Source: Lachnoclostridium edouardi
GTDB lineage: Bacteria; Bacillota; Clostridia; Lachnospirales; Lachnospiraceae
Direction: 5' to 3'
Assembly (NCBI RefSeq): GCF_900240245.1
Contig: NZ_OESQ01000001.1
Span: 924,712 to 988,711, forward strand
DNA: 64,000 bases
This document shows, piece by piece, positions 36,315 through 45,202 of the stretch (the first letter of the stretch is position 1; each line of letters opens with the position of its first letter). Both the position numbers and the translations under genes were made by a program. The notes under the pieces are model-generated. The model had not been told where the DNA came from, did no database searches, and saw only the letters and a program-made list of their open reading frames with translations.

Positions 36315-37697
36315 TTAATTCTCTATACTTTCTTTGTTTTTTAAAGCAAACTTTTTGTATATTTTTACAACTGCCCCTGAAAGCAGCCATAAGGCAATGG
36401 CATTAGGGATTACCATAAGGCCGTTGAAAAAGTCGGACATGGCCCAGACTAAATCTACTTTTAAAGCAGATCCTACTAAAACAAAGCCTACTACAAGAAG
36501 GGAGTATACTTTTTCTGACTTTTCTCCAAATAAGTATTTCATGTTTACCAAACCGAAAAAGTGCCATCCTAATATAGTGGAAAAAGCAAAAAACAACAGA
36601 CATATCGCTACAAATACAGAGCCAAAGGCTCCAAAGCTGGTGGAAAAAGCGGCCTGAGTTAAGGCTGTGCCAGTTTTTCCTGAGTCTAATACGCCTGTAG
36701 TTAAAATAGAAAATACAGTTAAGTTTAAAATTACAAAGGTATCTATAAAAACACTGATCATAGCGGCCAGCCCCTGCTTGTGAGGGTTTTCAGCCTTAGC
36801 TCTGGCGTGAGCATGAGGGGTGGAACCCATACCTGCTTCATTGGAAAAAAGTCCTCTGGCCACGCCATACCGAATAGCCTCACGAATTGTAATTCCAGCT
36901 CCGGCTCCTACTACTGCAGACGGCTGAAAGGCTCCTACAAAAATCATTTTAATAGCTCCAGGCAAAGCGTCTATGTGCAGGCCAATTAAAGCCAGGCTTC
37001 CTACAATATAAATTCCTGCCATTAAAGGCACAATTTTTTCTACCACCTTTGCAAGTCTTTCTACTCCTCCTAAAAATATGAAGGCTGCCACAGCTGCTAA
37101 AACCACGCCGATTGCCACTGCAGGCACCTCCAACCCAAAGTCAGCAAATACTTCTTTAAATGCAGCTCCAATAGAGTTAGACTGCACCATATTCCCTGTA
37201 AAGCCCAGGGCAAATATTATAAATACTGCAAAACAGCCTGCTAAAGCCTTTCCCCATATACCTTTTAAGGCTGCTCTCATGTAATATACAGGCCCTCCTG
37301 TAACCTCCCCATGGCGTACCGTTTTATATTCCTGGGCTAATACGGCCTCCGCATAAATAGTGGACATTCCAAAAAATGCGCTGACCCACATCCAGAAAAT
37401 AGCCCCAGGCCCTCCGCTGATTAAAGCTGTGGCAGCACCTGTAAGATTTCCAGTTCCCACCTGGGCGGCAATAGCAGTAGCTACTGACTGAAAGGGAGTC
37501 ATTTCCCCCTTTTTCCCGCCTTCATGTTTTGCAAACATCTGTCCAAATACAAGCTTAAAACCTTCCAAAAACTTTCTTACCTGAATAAATTTCAGCCTGA
37601 CAGTAAAATAACATCCTGTGCCGCACAGCAGCACGATTAAAATTACATTCCACAAAAAATTACTTGCATTTTCCACCAGATGATTTAAAGCTTCCAT
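36315..37697 (-). CDS. Alanine/glycine:cation symporter (AGCS family)
   Basis: Sodium- or proton-coupled amino-acid carrier, 460 residues, about ten transmembrane segments. AGCS signatures: ATAIAAQVGTGNLTGAATAL and GGPGAIFWMWVSAFFGM, plus LFSNEAGMGSTPHAHA. The glycine riboswitch directly upstream makes glycine the likely main substrate. The start has AGGAGG 8 bp upstream, with a GAACAA-A-TTGTTC palindrome (37712-37724) just before it that could form a small hairpin near the ribosome site. Confidence 0.93.
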   Translation of the reverse strand: MEALNHLVENASNFLWNVILIVLLCGTGCYFTVRLKFIQVRKFLEGFKLVFGQMFAKHEGGKKGEMTPFQSVATAIAAQVGTGNLTGAATALISGGPGAIFWMWVSAFFGMSTIYAEAVLAQEYKTVRHGEVTGGPVYYMRAALKGIWGKALAGCFAVFIIFALGFTGNMVQSNSIGAAFKEVFADFGLEVPAVAIGVVLAAVAAFIFLGGVERLAKVVEKIVPLMAGIYIVGSLALIGLHIDALPGAIKMIFVGAFQPSAVVGAGAGITIREAIRYGVARGLFSNEAGMGSTPHAHARAKAENPHKQGLAAMISVFIDTFVILNLTVFSILTTGVLDSGKTGTALTQAAFSTSFGAFGSVFVAICLLFFAFSTILGWHFFGLVNMKYLFGEKSEKVYSLLVVGFVLVGSALKVDLVWAMSDFFNGLMVIPNAIALWLLSGAVVKIYKKFALKNKESIEN

Positions 37698-37805
37698 TTT
37701 CTCTTCCTCCTGAACAATTTGTTCTTAATTTCTACAAGCCCCGGCCTGTGGTTCTGTCCGTTTACAGTAAACACTTGTCTTGTCATACCGCACATTCAGG
37801 GCAAA

Positions 37806-37834
37806 CAAAAAAAGCTGATATAAATATATCAGCT
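37806..37834 (-). terminator. Expression-platform terminator of the glycine riboswitch
   Basis: Minus-strand AGCTGATATA pairs with TATATCAGCT and is followed by seven T residues, 20-odd bases after the aptamer and before the symporter gene. It lets the riboswitch control transcription. Confidence 0.75.
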
Positions 37835-37854
37835 CTCTGAGAAAGTACACATAA

Positions 37855-37961
37855 CCCTGTCCTTTTGCCTGAGAGATTGGCAGGTTCTTCTTCCCTGCCG
37901 TACACCTTCGGCGCTCTAACTGAGACTCTCCAGAGAGATTATTTCTGTCCTTTAGAAATAA
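37855..37961 (-). ncRNA. Glycine riboswitch, single aptamer with upstream ghost hairpin
   Basis: On the minus strand the conserved aptamer core reads GGAGAG, GCGCCGAAGG, then CTCTCAGGCAAAAGGACAG, as in gcvT-type glycine riboswitches. Only one full aptamer is present. Upstream (37939-37961) TTATTTCT-AAAGGAC-AGAAATAA forms a hairpin whose loop carries the AAAGGACAG-like end of a missing first aptamer, as in type-2 singlets. CTCTCTG at the aptamer start can pair with CAGAGAG after it to close P1. It controls the symporter gene; symporter-linked singlets are reported to switch expression off with glycine. Confidence 0.88.
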
Positions 37962-38067
37962 CTGGTTATTACTTTATCACATGATTCTTTAGAATGCAAG
38001 AGTTTTTAATCAAGAAGAAATTTTGACTATACTTCTTAATTTAATAACGAAAAAATAGATTTTATAA

Positions 38068-38115
38068 AACACGCCATAGACAATCAACATTACACTGATC
38101 ATCTATGGCGCATTT
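38068..38115 (-). terminator. Terminator of the rnf operon
   Basis: CGCCATAGA pairs with TCTATGGCG around a 21-base loop just past the rnfB stop; T-rich on both sides. Confidence 0.7.
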
Positions 38116-38130
38116 TTAATTTCTTATTTA

Positions 38131-38922
38131 TTACAGAATAACCTTAGTTGGACACTTAGCTGCACACTTACCGCAGTTTGTACATTTCTCATAGTCAATA
38201 ACTGCTACGTTATTGTCCATATGAATAGCATCAAACTCACACTGTTTGGTACACAAAGTACATGCAATACAGCCGTTGTCGCATTTTGCCTTTACATCTT
38301 TGCCCTTATCATGGGAAGAACACTGTACTAAATGCTCTGCCTTATATGGTACCAGTTCAATCAGACGGTTCGGACAAGCTGCCACACAGGCTCCGCAGGA
38401 TACACATTTTTCCTTGTCTACCACTGCCACTCCATCTACAATGTGAATAGCGTCAAACTGGCAAACCTTTACGCAGGAGCCGTATCCCATACATCCGTAT
38501 GTACAAGCCTTTTCTCCGGCGCCTGGAACAACGGACATCTTTTTACAGTCTGCGATTCCGTGATAATTGTACTGTACTCTTGTTTTGTCACATGTGCCTT
38601 TACATTTAACAAAAGCCACTTTCTTCTCAGAGCTGCCTGCTTCAATTCCCATAATTGCCCCGATTTTCTCAGCTACCGGAGCGCCGCCTACAGGACAAGC
38701 GCCTACGTCTGCCTGACCTGCGGCGATTGCTTTGGCTAAGGCATCACATCCTGCGTAACCGCAGCCGCCGCAGTTATTTCCCGGCAGCTCATCACGGATC
38801 AGGATTTCTTTTTCATCAACTTCTACTTTAAACTTTTCACTGGCAATTCCCAACAGAACGCCAATCAACAAACCTACAATACCAACGACTGCTGTTGCAG
38901 CCACAATAGCCATTACGTTCAT
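38131..38922 (-). CDS. rnfB: Rnf complex subunit B (multi-cluster ferredoxin-like)
   Basis: Electron-entry subunit of the Rnf ferredoxin:NAD+ oxidoreductase, which pumps Na+ or H+. 263 residues: one N-terminal membrane helix, then an Fe-S domain with Cys51, Cys54, Cys59 and Cys76 (CGGCGYAGC and GACPVGG), then several ferredoxin motifs such as CVSCGACVAACP and CTNCGKCAAKCP for [4Fe-4S] clusters. Last gene in the order rnfC-D-G-E-A-B, as in clostridia; 15 bp after rnfA. Confidence 0.95.
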   Translation of the reverse strand: MNVMAIVAATAVVGIVGLLIGVLLGIASEKFKVEVDEKEILIRDELPGNNCGGCGYAGCDALAKAIAAGQADVGACPVGGAPVAEKIGAIMGIEAGSSEKKVAFVKCKGTCDKTRVQYNYHGIADCKKMSVVPGAGEKACTYGCMGYGSCVKVCQFDAIHIVDGVAVVDKEKCVSCGACVAACPNRLIELVPYKAEHLVQCSSHDKGKDVKAKCDNGCIACTLCTKQCEFDAIHMDNNVAVIDYEKCTNCGKCAAKCPTKVIL

Positions 38923-38937
38923 CCTTCGTCTCCTCCC

Positions 38938-39528
38938 TTAAATTAATCCGGAAAATCCGAAAAATGCAATTGCCATCAAACCAGAGGTAATCAGGACAAT
39001 CGGTGATCCCTTAAAGGTATGAGGAATATCATTGTATTCGATTTTCTCGCGGATACCTGCCAGCATAACAATTGCCAGAAGGAAACCTACAGAAATACCA
39101 ACGCCGTTTACAATTCCCTGAATAATTGTGTACTCCTGTGTCACGTTATTCAAAGCTACGCCTAAAACTGCACAGTTTGTAGTGATCAAAGGCAGATATA
39201 CGCCTAAAGACTCATATAATGCTACCATATTTTTCTTTAAGAACATTTCTACAAACTGAACTAAAGCTGCAATTACCAGAATAAACACGATTGTCTGAAG
39301 ATATGTCAGATCCATTCCTAAAAGTCCTTCTGGTGTCAGGAAAAACTTGTATACTAATCCTGTTACTGCTGAAGCAATAGTAATAACGAAAAGTACGGCT
39401 GCCCCCATTCCTGCTGAAGTCTCTACCTTTTTAGAAACTCCAAGGAAAGGACAAAGTCCCAGGAACTGGCTGAGAACAACGTTGTTTACCAGGGCGGAGC
39501 CGATTGCAATTAATAATAATTCTTTCAT
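38938..39528 (-). CDS. rnfA: Rnf complex subunit A
   Basis: Integral membrane subunit, 196 residues with six helices. NNVVLSQFLGLCPFLGVS near the N-terminus and TTNCAVLGVALNN in the middle are the RnfA/NqrE pattern; the two buried cysteines (in GLCPF and TNCAV) bind an in-membrane [2Fe-2S] cluster in studied homologues. Pairs with RnfE, 12 bp downstream of it. Confidence 0.95.
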   Translation of the reverse strand: MKELLLIAIGSALVNNVVLSQFLGLCPFLGVSKKVETSAGMGAAVLFVITIASAVTGLVYKFFLTPEGLLGMDLTYLQTIVFILVIAALVQFVEMFLKKNMVALYESLGVYLPLITTNCAVLGVALNNVTQEYTIIQGIVNGVGISVGFLLAIVMLAGIREKIEYNDIPHTFKGSPIVLITSGLMAIAFFGFSGLI

Positions 39529-39540
39529 CTATCTGTCCTC

Positions 39541-40362
39541 CTATTCCTGTCCCTTGTTTTCTTCAGCAGCTTTCTCAGCCGCTGCTTTTGCTGCCGCCGC
39601 CTTAGCTGCCGCTGCTTTTTCAGCTGCCGCTTTCTTGGCTGCTAAAGCTGCCGCCTCGTCTGCTTTTCTCTTCTCTTCCAAAACCGCATGGTTAGATGTG
39701 CAGGCAGAGCCGGAGCAGTGCATACAATCTCCGCCGCATACCAGCTGAGACTTAGGCGCGTCCCCGTTTGTAGCTGAAGGAAGTTTAAACTTGTTCTGCA
39801 GAGCAGTTAAGCCTGCCAGTACAAAGAATGCTCCTGGAGCCAGTACAAAAATAGAGATGTTGTAGTCTGCAGGCACAAAGCTCATTCCAAAGAAGGCTCC
39901 TGAACCTAAGAACTCGCGGACAATACCGATACATGTAAGACCTAAAGTAAATCCAAGTCCCATACCTACGCCGTCAAAAGCAGAGGAAATAGCGTCATTT
40001 TTAGAAGCGTATGACTCTGCACGGCCTAAAATAATACAGTTAACAACGATCAGAGGAATGTAAATACCAAGGGAAGAATACAAGCTTGGCACAAAACCCT
40101 GAATTAACAGCTGAACAACAGTAACTAAACTTGCTACAATAACAATAAACGCCGGAATACGCACTCTGTCAGGAATAATGTTGCGCAGGGCGGCAATGAT
40201 TAAGTTTGAGAAAATCAAAACGGCTGTAGTAGAAAGACCCATGCCCAAACCGTTAATAGCTGATGTTGTAACAGCCAGAGTTGGACACATACCTAACATC
40301 AGGATAAAGGTAGGGTTTTCTTTGATGATGCCGTTATAAATACGTTCCATACATTTATTCAT
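39541..40362 (-). CDS. rnfE: Rnf complex subunit E with a Cys- and Ala-rich C-terminal extension
   Basis: Integral membrane subunit, homologous to RnfA in inverted topology. Residues 1-200 hold six helices with FILMLGMCPTLAVTTSAING and VNCIILGRAESYA, whose cysteines match the cluster ligands. The total of 273 residues exceeds the usual 200-230: the tail has four cysteines (209, 213, 216, 221; C-x3-C-x2-C-x4-C) and then about 45 residues of Ala/Lys/Glu repeats predicted to be a long helix. The tail faces the cytoplasm if topology follows the family. Lies between rnfG and rnfA. Confidence 0.92.
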   Translation of the reverse strand: MNKCMERIYNGIIKENPTFILMLGMCPTLAVTTSAINGLGMGLSTTAVLIFSNLIIAALRNIIPDRVRIPAFIVIVASLVTVVQLLIQGFVPSLYSSLGIYIPLIVVNCIILGRAESYASKNDAISSAFDGVGMGLGFTLGLTCIGIVREFLGSGAFFGMSFVPADYNISIFVLAPGAFFVLAGLTALQNKFKLPSATNGDAPKSQLVCGGDCMHCSGSACTSNHAVLEEKRKADEAAALAAKKAAAEKAAAAKAAAAKAAAEKAAEENKGQE

Positions 40363-40373
40363 ACTCCCACCTC

Positions 40374-40991
40374 CTACTGTGTTACGCAGTTTTTAGCAAA
40401 GTAAACTGCTGCGTTTACTGCGTTTGTAACTGCGCTTGATGTAATTGTGGCGCCGCTCATAGCGTCGATTTCGTTATCAGAAGCAGCTCCTGCTTTTGTA
40501 ACAGTAAAGGAATCCACATTTTTTCCGTTAAACTGATCTTTAAAACTTGGATTCTGAGCATTCATACCAAGACCTGGCGTCTCGGCCAGTGACAAAAATG
40601 CAATAGATGTTACAGCGCCCTGGCTGTCAATACCTACAGTAATTTTAACTTCACCGCCGTAACCGTCTTTAGATGTAGAGTTTACTACATAGCCAATTTC
40701 TGCTCCGCTGCCGTCTACAGCCTTTGCGGCGCTGTCAACATATACGTTGCCAAACTGGCCGGACATGCCTGCTAAATCACTGTTGGCCTTTTCTACTGCT
40801 GCCTCCAGTCCGTCTGACGGGAAGTCTGCCGCCTCTGGAAGAACAGCCTGATATGCCGCTATCTGAGCCGCTGCATTTGCCTCAGCAATAGGACCTTTTG
40901 TTACCTGATAAACGGCGCCTAAGCTTAATCCTGCCACCAGTGTAATTACAAACAGGATGATGGCGTCTTTCATAAATCCACCTTTTTTCAT
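40374..40991 (-). CDS. rnfG: Rnf complex subunit G (covalent FMN)
   Basis: Single-helix subunit facing outside, 205 residues, with an FMN-binding domain. The flavinylation motif SGATIT carries the FMN-linked threonine (Thr182 here). KDAIILFVITLVAGLSLGAVY is the N-terminal membrane anchor. I chose the ATG at 40991, with AAGGAGGG upstream, one base past the rnfD stop; a start at 41012 would overlap rnfD. Confidence 0.94.
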   Translation of the reverse strand: MKKGGFMKDAIILFVITLVAGLSLGAVYQVTKGPIAEANAAAQIAAYQAVLPEAADFPSDGLEAAVEKANSDLAGMSGQFGNVYVDSAAKAVDGSGAEIGYVVNSTSKDGYGGEVKITVGIDSQGAVTSIAFLSLAETPGLGMNAQNPSFKDQFNGKNVDSFTVTKAGAASDNEIDAMSGATITSSAVTNAVNAAVYFAKNCVTQ

Positions 40992-40992
40992 C

Positions 40993-42003
40993 TTATTTGC
41001 CCTCCTTTCCAAATGCCTTAGGAAGGGTTACTTTCTCAATCAGCGGCACTACCATGTTGGAAATAATAATTGCATAGGAAACGCCTTCTGCAGATCCGCC
41101 CCACAGACGGAAAATGCCAGTGAGAAGTCCTAACAGCACGCCGAACAGAATTTGTCCCTTTTCTGTAATAGGGCTTGTTACATAATCTGTAGCCATAAAG
41201 AACGCGCCGAAGATTAAACCGCCGCCGCATACCTCAGCCAACACATATGCAGGATTCATTCCGCCGAAAATAAACATAAATACTGCAAATGTTAAAATGT
41301 ATGTAGCCGGAATTCTGATGGAAATAACCTTTTTAGCTAACAAATAAATAGCTCCGATTAAAAGAGCGATTACAGAAGTCTCGCCAAAAGTACCTGTAAT
41401 ATTACCTACAACCATAGCCGGAAGGTCTACTGCATTTGCAGCAGCTGCCGCTCCGCCCTCTGCTGCAGCTGTTCTCATAACTGCCAAAGGTGTTGCCCCT
41501 GCTATGGCGTCCATAGCCTTAGGGTCAGCAAAGTTGCTTACCTTGCCTGCAAAGGAAATTAAAAGGAAGCATCTGGCTGCCAAAGCCGGGTTCATCCAGT
41601 TTTGTCCTAAGCCGCCGTACAGCTGTTTTACAATAATAATTGCAAATATACCGCCCAGCATAGGAATCCAGATATTAGACCACTGGAACACATAAGATTT
41701 TGTCTCTGCCACATATTTTAATAAAAGTCCGCATGGCATGTTAAGGGCCAGAATCATACCTGTTACCAGGGCGCTGCCGTCTGAAACAGTAATAGGTTTC
41801 TTCATTCCCTTTTCATATAAATACTCACTGAGCACACATGCCAGTACTGTTACTACTAAAGTTACTAATGCACTAATTCCGAATCGGTATACACCATACG
41901 CAGCTGCTGGAAGCATGGCAATCGCCACGTCAAACATAATAGACTGTGTAGTAATCTTGCTTCTCACATGCGGGGATGATGATACGTTTAATAATTTATT
42001 CAT
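40993..42003 (-). CDS. rnfD: Rnf complex subunit D (covalent FMN)
   Basis: Membrane subunit of 336 residues with eight to nine helices. The second flavinylation motif is AGATPLA with Thr171 as expected attachment site; most homologues read SGAT, so the first position differs. DGSALVTGMILALNMP and NPALAARCFLLISF are typical. Forms the electron path with RnfG and RnfC. Confidence 0.95.
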   Translation of the reverse strand: MNKLLNVSSSPHVRSKITTQSIMFDVAIAMLPAAAYGVYRFGISALVTLVVTVLACVLSEYLYEKGMKKPITVSDGSALVTGMILALNMPCGLLLKYVAETKSYVFQWSNIWIPMLGGIFAIIIVKQLYGGLGQNWMNPALAARCFLLISFAGKVSNFADPKAMDAIAGATPLAVMRTAAAEGGAAAAANAVDLPAMVVGNITGTFGETSVIALLIGAIYLLAKKVISIRIPATYILTFAVFMFIFGGMNPAYVLAEVCGGGLIFGAFFMATDYVTSPITEKGQILFGVLLGLLTGIFRLWGGSAEGVSYAIIISNMVVPLIEKVTLPKAFGKEGK

Positions 42004-42019
42004 TGTTTACTCTCCCCTC

Positions 42020-43345
42020 CTACGCTTTCTTTCTGCGGTTTGCAGCAACTGTCCGGCGCATCTCTTTAAATGCCTGAGTCAGAGGTCTCTTAGCCGGGCA
42101 GATAAATGTACAGCTTCCGCACTCCATACATTCCATGCCGTTAAGTTTCTCAAACAGCTGGCAGTCATTCCGCTCTGCCGCGTCCATCATCATCTGAGGA
42201 ACAATATGGCTTGGACATACGCTGATACATTTTCCGCAGCGGATACATGGAGTCTCCGCGTTAGCGGCAACCTCGTCTTTTGTAAGGCAGGTAAGGGCGG
42301 AGGAATTTTTCACAACAGGAACGTGAAGATCAAACATTGCCTGTCCCATCATAGGGCCGCCGTTAATAATCTTCTCAGGCTCTGTCTTAAAGCCTCCCGC
42401 TGCTTCCAAAACCTCTTCATAATTAGTGCCCAGCTTTACGCTGAAGTTTTGAGGATTAGCAATCGCGTCTCCTGTAACTGTGACAATTCTTCTCATAAGA
42501 GGAGTTGATTTACAGACAGCCATATAAATAGAAATAACTGTATCAATATTGTCAACTACACAGCCTGCATCCGCAGGAAGCATAGAAGAATTTACCTTTC
42601 TGCCTGTAATAGCATAAATCAGAGAACGCTCGCCTCCCTGAGGATACTTTGTAAGTAATGGACAAACAGAAATTCTAGGCTCGTCCTTTACCATCTCAGT
42701 CAGCTTCTGAATTGCTTCCGGCTTATTGTTCTCAATGCCGATTACGCCCTTCGCGTTTTCAAACAGCTGAAGAATAACCTTTAAACCGCCGATAATTTTT
42801 TCAGGCTCCTCTAACATCATACGATAATCGGATGTTAAGTAAGGCTCGCACTCTGCGCCGTTTACCAGCACATAATCAATTTTAGAATCATCCTTTGGCG
42901 TCAGCTTTACATTAGTAGGGAAGCCTGCTCCGCCTAAGCCTACAATACCTGCTTCTTTTACAATGTCACGGATTTCCTGTTTGGAAAGCTTAGTGTAATC
43001 TCTGTCGTCCCCCAGACCTTCCACTGTTTTGTACTCTCCGTCGTTTTCCACAATAATGGAGTTTACCATGGCGCCGTTTGCAACTCTTCTAGGCTCAATT
43101 CCTTTTACAGTGCCTGATACAGAACTGATAACATTAGCAGAAATAAAGCCGCCGGCCTCTGCGATCTTCTGGCCTGCCAGGACGTGATCCCCCTTGGCAA
43201 CCAACGGATTTGCTGGCGCGCCGATGTGCTGTGACAGTGGAAATACCATCTCTCCCTTAGGCATCAGCACCTGTACCGGCTTACTCTCTGACAGTTCTTT
43301 TCCCTCATAAGGATGAATACCGCCTTTAAATGTAGCCAATCCCAT
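42020..43345 (-). CDS. rnfC: Rnf complex subunit C (NADH site and Fe-S clusters)
   Basis: Peripheral cytoplasmic subunit of 441 residues where NAD+ is reduced. A Rossmann-like segment GIVGLGGAGFPTNVKL binds NADH/FMN; two ferredoxin motifs CIRCGKCISVCP and CMECGSCTFICP follow near the C-terminus. First gene of the operon, with a strong promoter about 60 bp upstream. Confidence 0.95.
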   Translation of the reverse strand: MGLATFKGGIHPYEGKELSESKPVQVLMPKGEMVFPLSQHIGAPANPLVAKGDHVLAGQKIAEAGGFISANVISSVSGTVKGIEPRRVANGAMVNSIIVENDGEYKTVEGLGDDRDYTKLSKQEIRDIVKEAGIVGLGGAGFPTNVKLTPKDDSKIDYVLVNGAECEPYLTSDYRMMLEEPEKIIGGLKVILQLFENAKGVIGIENNKPEAIQKLTEMVKDEPRISVCPLLTKYPQGGERSLIYAITGRKVNSSMLPADAGCVVDNIDTVISIYMAVCKSTPLMRRIVTVTGDAIANPQNFSVKLGTNYEEVLEAAGGFKTEPEKIINGGPMMGQAMFDLHVPVVKNSSALTCLTKDEVAANAETPCIRCGKCISVCPSHIVPQMMMDAAERNDCQLFEKLNGMECMECGSCTFICPAKRPLTQAFKEMRRTVAANRRKKA

Positions 43346-43413
43346 CTAACTAACCCTCTTTCTTTCACATTTCATTTGTTTGGTCAAAACTATTCCGTTT
43401 CGCCATCTTGTAC

Positions 43414-43442
43414 AGTATAACATAATTTATGTCGGTACTCAA
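43414..43442 (-). promoter_or_regulatory. rnf operon promoter
   Basis: Minus-strand TTGAGT (-35), 17-bp spacer, TATACT (-10). Transcription would start near 43407, about 62 nt before rnfC. Confidence 0.7.
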
Positions 43443-44070
43443 ATGTTTTTTTTATATTGTATACAGTATTTTTATAGGAACATTGGCAATATTTTGTCTG
43501 TAATTTACTATTTTCCGGCAAATAATCGTTATTTTTTAAACAACCTTGTACAAGAAAAAAAACAATTATTTTTTAAACAAAAATTTCTTTTGAAATAATC
43601 CTTCCAATATCCTTTCAAATGTCCTTTTCAGCCTTCTTTTTTACAGCTTTTCCCCTGAAATACTTCTAAAAACCTATATCTGGCTCCTGAATTTTGTTAT
43701 ATAAAAATTGTGAATTTTTTAATCAGCACACAAGGTAATTATACAAAATTTATAATTTCTTAATAATTATTTATTAAAAAAATTAATGTATACCTACTAC
43801 AAACATGGCGAAAAAACTTTTTAAAAAATTTTTTTATTTTTTTGCAATAAAATATAAAACCTGTGCATTAACATATTGAACGGATGAAAAACGTTTCTAA
43901 AAGACAGCAGTATTAGAAAAGCAAACAAAAACATCACAAATTAAAAACCAACGAAATTTCCATGCATTACATTCATCACACATTACACCGCTTTTCTGAA
44001 TACAAGCCTTCTGGAGGGAATGTATTTTCAAATTTACAACCTAACTGGCAATTAGAGTTTGTAATCGAAT
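43443..44070. other. AT-rich intergenic stretch without a recognisable gene
   Basis: About 630 bp of very AT-rich sequence between the rnf promoter and the next terminator. I see no gene with a ribosome site and family features. A possible 11-codon frame (ATG at 44020, plus strand) follows GGAGGG too closely to be convincing. It may hold distal control sites or a small RNA ending at the terminator at 44,073-44,125. Confidence 0.5.
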
Positions 44071-44127
44071 TCAGAAAAGGGCTTGGCAGGCAGTATGTCG
44101 ACACTGCGCTGTCAAAGCCCTTTTCTA
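44071..44127. terminator. Bidirectional terminator after the cell-wall-binding protein gene
   Basis: AAAAGGGCTT...AAGCCCTTTT with an inner GACAGCGCAGTG partly paired arm; T-rich on both sides. It serves the minus-strand gene at 44,158 and could also end a plus-strand transcript. Confidence 0.75.
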
Positions 44128-44157
44128 TTTTATCTTAATTTTTTGCCTTACATTTTT

Positions 44158-45177
44158 CTAAATAGCCGTATAACCATCTGTAGCAGGCAGAGCAAAATCT
44201 ACAGGCTGTCCTGGATTAGGATAGTGAAGCACAGCGTGAATATCCATATTTATGGTTTGAGAATCTCCTCCGCTGTATACAGTCATACTCATTTCTATAT
44301 TTACCTTGTCCCTGGAGGATAACCCGTTGTCTGTCAAAATACTTTCCCCGTCTGCAGAGCTGATATAAACGTCTATATTTCCGCTGCTTCCCAAAATACT
44401 GTTCATCTGGCCCATTACTTCTTTTATCAGACTGTTTAAACGCTCTGTGTTCATCTGATAATAAATAACTTGTTCCCCATCCTGCTGCCACAGCTCAATA
44501 TTGCTGATATATTCAGCCCCGTCTCCAAAATTGGCTGTTCCCATTTTCATTTGGCTCATCATCTCGTCCAGATTCATGGGGGACTTCATCTTTTCTCCCA
44601 TCATATCCATATAATACCAGCCATCTGTATAAAAAGCGCTTAATGTCATCTGCTGGCCTAAAAGCTCCATGTCCACGTCCATTAAATACTTCATATTACC
44701 TGAAACTATGCCTTTAACTTTCATGTCCATATACATATTCATGTCCAGCCTATCAGAGCTTCCTGGAACTGTCATTCCCAGCTGATACTCTACATTGGCC
44801 AAAAGACTGTCCAGACTATTTACCTTTTGCTCCATGTTATTGTAAATTGCCATGGCCTCAGCCCCGTTTGCCAAAAGCTCCCCTGTGCGCTTTAACTGTA
44901 CTTGTCCGTTTTCTGTCCAGGCCCCTGTATCGTCCACCCAGTAGCCTTCCACATACTCGTTGGCCTTCATATATCCGTTGGCGTCAAAGTAATAGCACTC
45001 TGCCAGCCTGTCCCCGTTTCCGTCCAGCCACATCCAAGTATTTTCCGGCTGTGAGCCATCTTCATTTTGCCACCGCCAGCCGCCGCTGTCCTGCTGCCAT
45101 CCAGCTGCAAATGCAGGAACCACCGTTATAGCTGTTAATACTAGTGTTGCCCCTAATAGTTTTTTCCACCCTTTCAT
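44158..45177 (-). CDS. Secreted protein with cell-wall-binding repeats and a Met-rich domain
   Basis: 339 residues. A signal peptide (LLGATLVLTAITVVPAFAAG) is followed by three Trp/Tyr/Gly repeats of the cell-wall-binding type (GGWRWQNEDGS, YYFDANGYMKANEY, YWVDDTGAW) up to residue 90. The C-terminal 230 residues form a LolA/DUF6612-like beta domain, with many methionines (MNMYMDMKVKG, MMGEKMKSPMNLDEMM) and a YYQMNTERLNSLI segment. Possibly binds a hydrophobic or metal ligand at the surface. Monocistronic with a terminator. Confidence 0.8.
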   Translation of the reverse strand: MKGWKKLLGATLVLTAITVVPAFAAGWQQDSGGWRWQNEDGSQPENTWMWLDGNGDRLAECYYFDANGYMKANEYVEGYWVDDTGAWTENGQVQLKRTGELLANGAEAMAIYNNMEQKVNSLDSLLANVEYQLGMTVPGSSDRLDMNMYMDMKVKGIVSGNMKYLMDVDMELLGQQMTLSAFYTDGWYYMDMMGEKMKSPMNLDEMMSQMKMGTANFGDGAEYISNIELWQQDGEQVIYYQMNTERLNSLIKEVMGQMNSILGSSGNIDVYISSADGESILTDNGLSSRDKVNIEMSMTVYSGGDSQTINMDIHAVLHYPNPGQPVDFALPATDGYTAI

Positions 45178-45202
45178 AAAATACTCCTTTCTCCTTTTTC
45201 TA

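Noticed and set aside
41738..42508. 256-codon plus-strand frame opposite rnfC/rnfD
   Set aside because: Antisense to two well-supported genes, no family features, no ribosome site.
43380..43598. 72-codon plus-strand frame upstream of rnfC
   Set aside because: AT-rich and Phe/Tyr/Asn-biased, overlaps the rnf promoter, no ribosome site.
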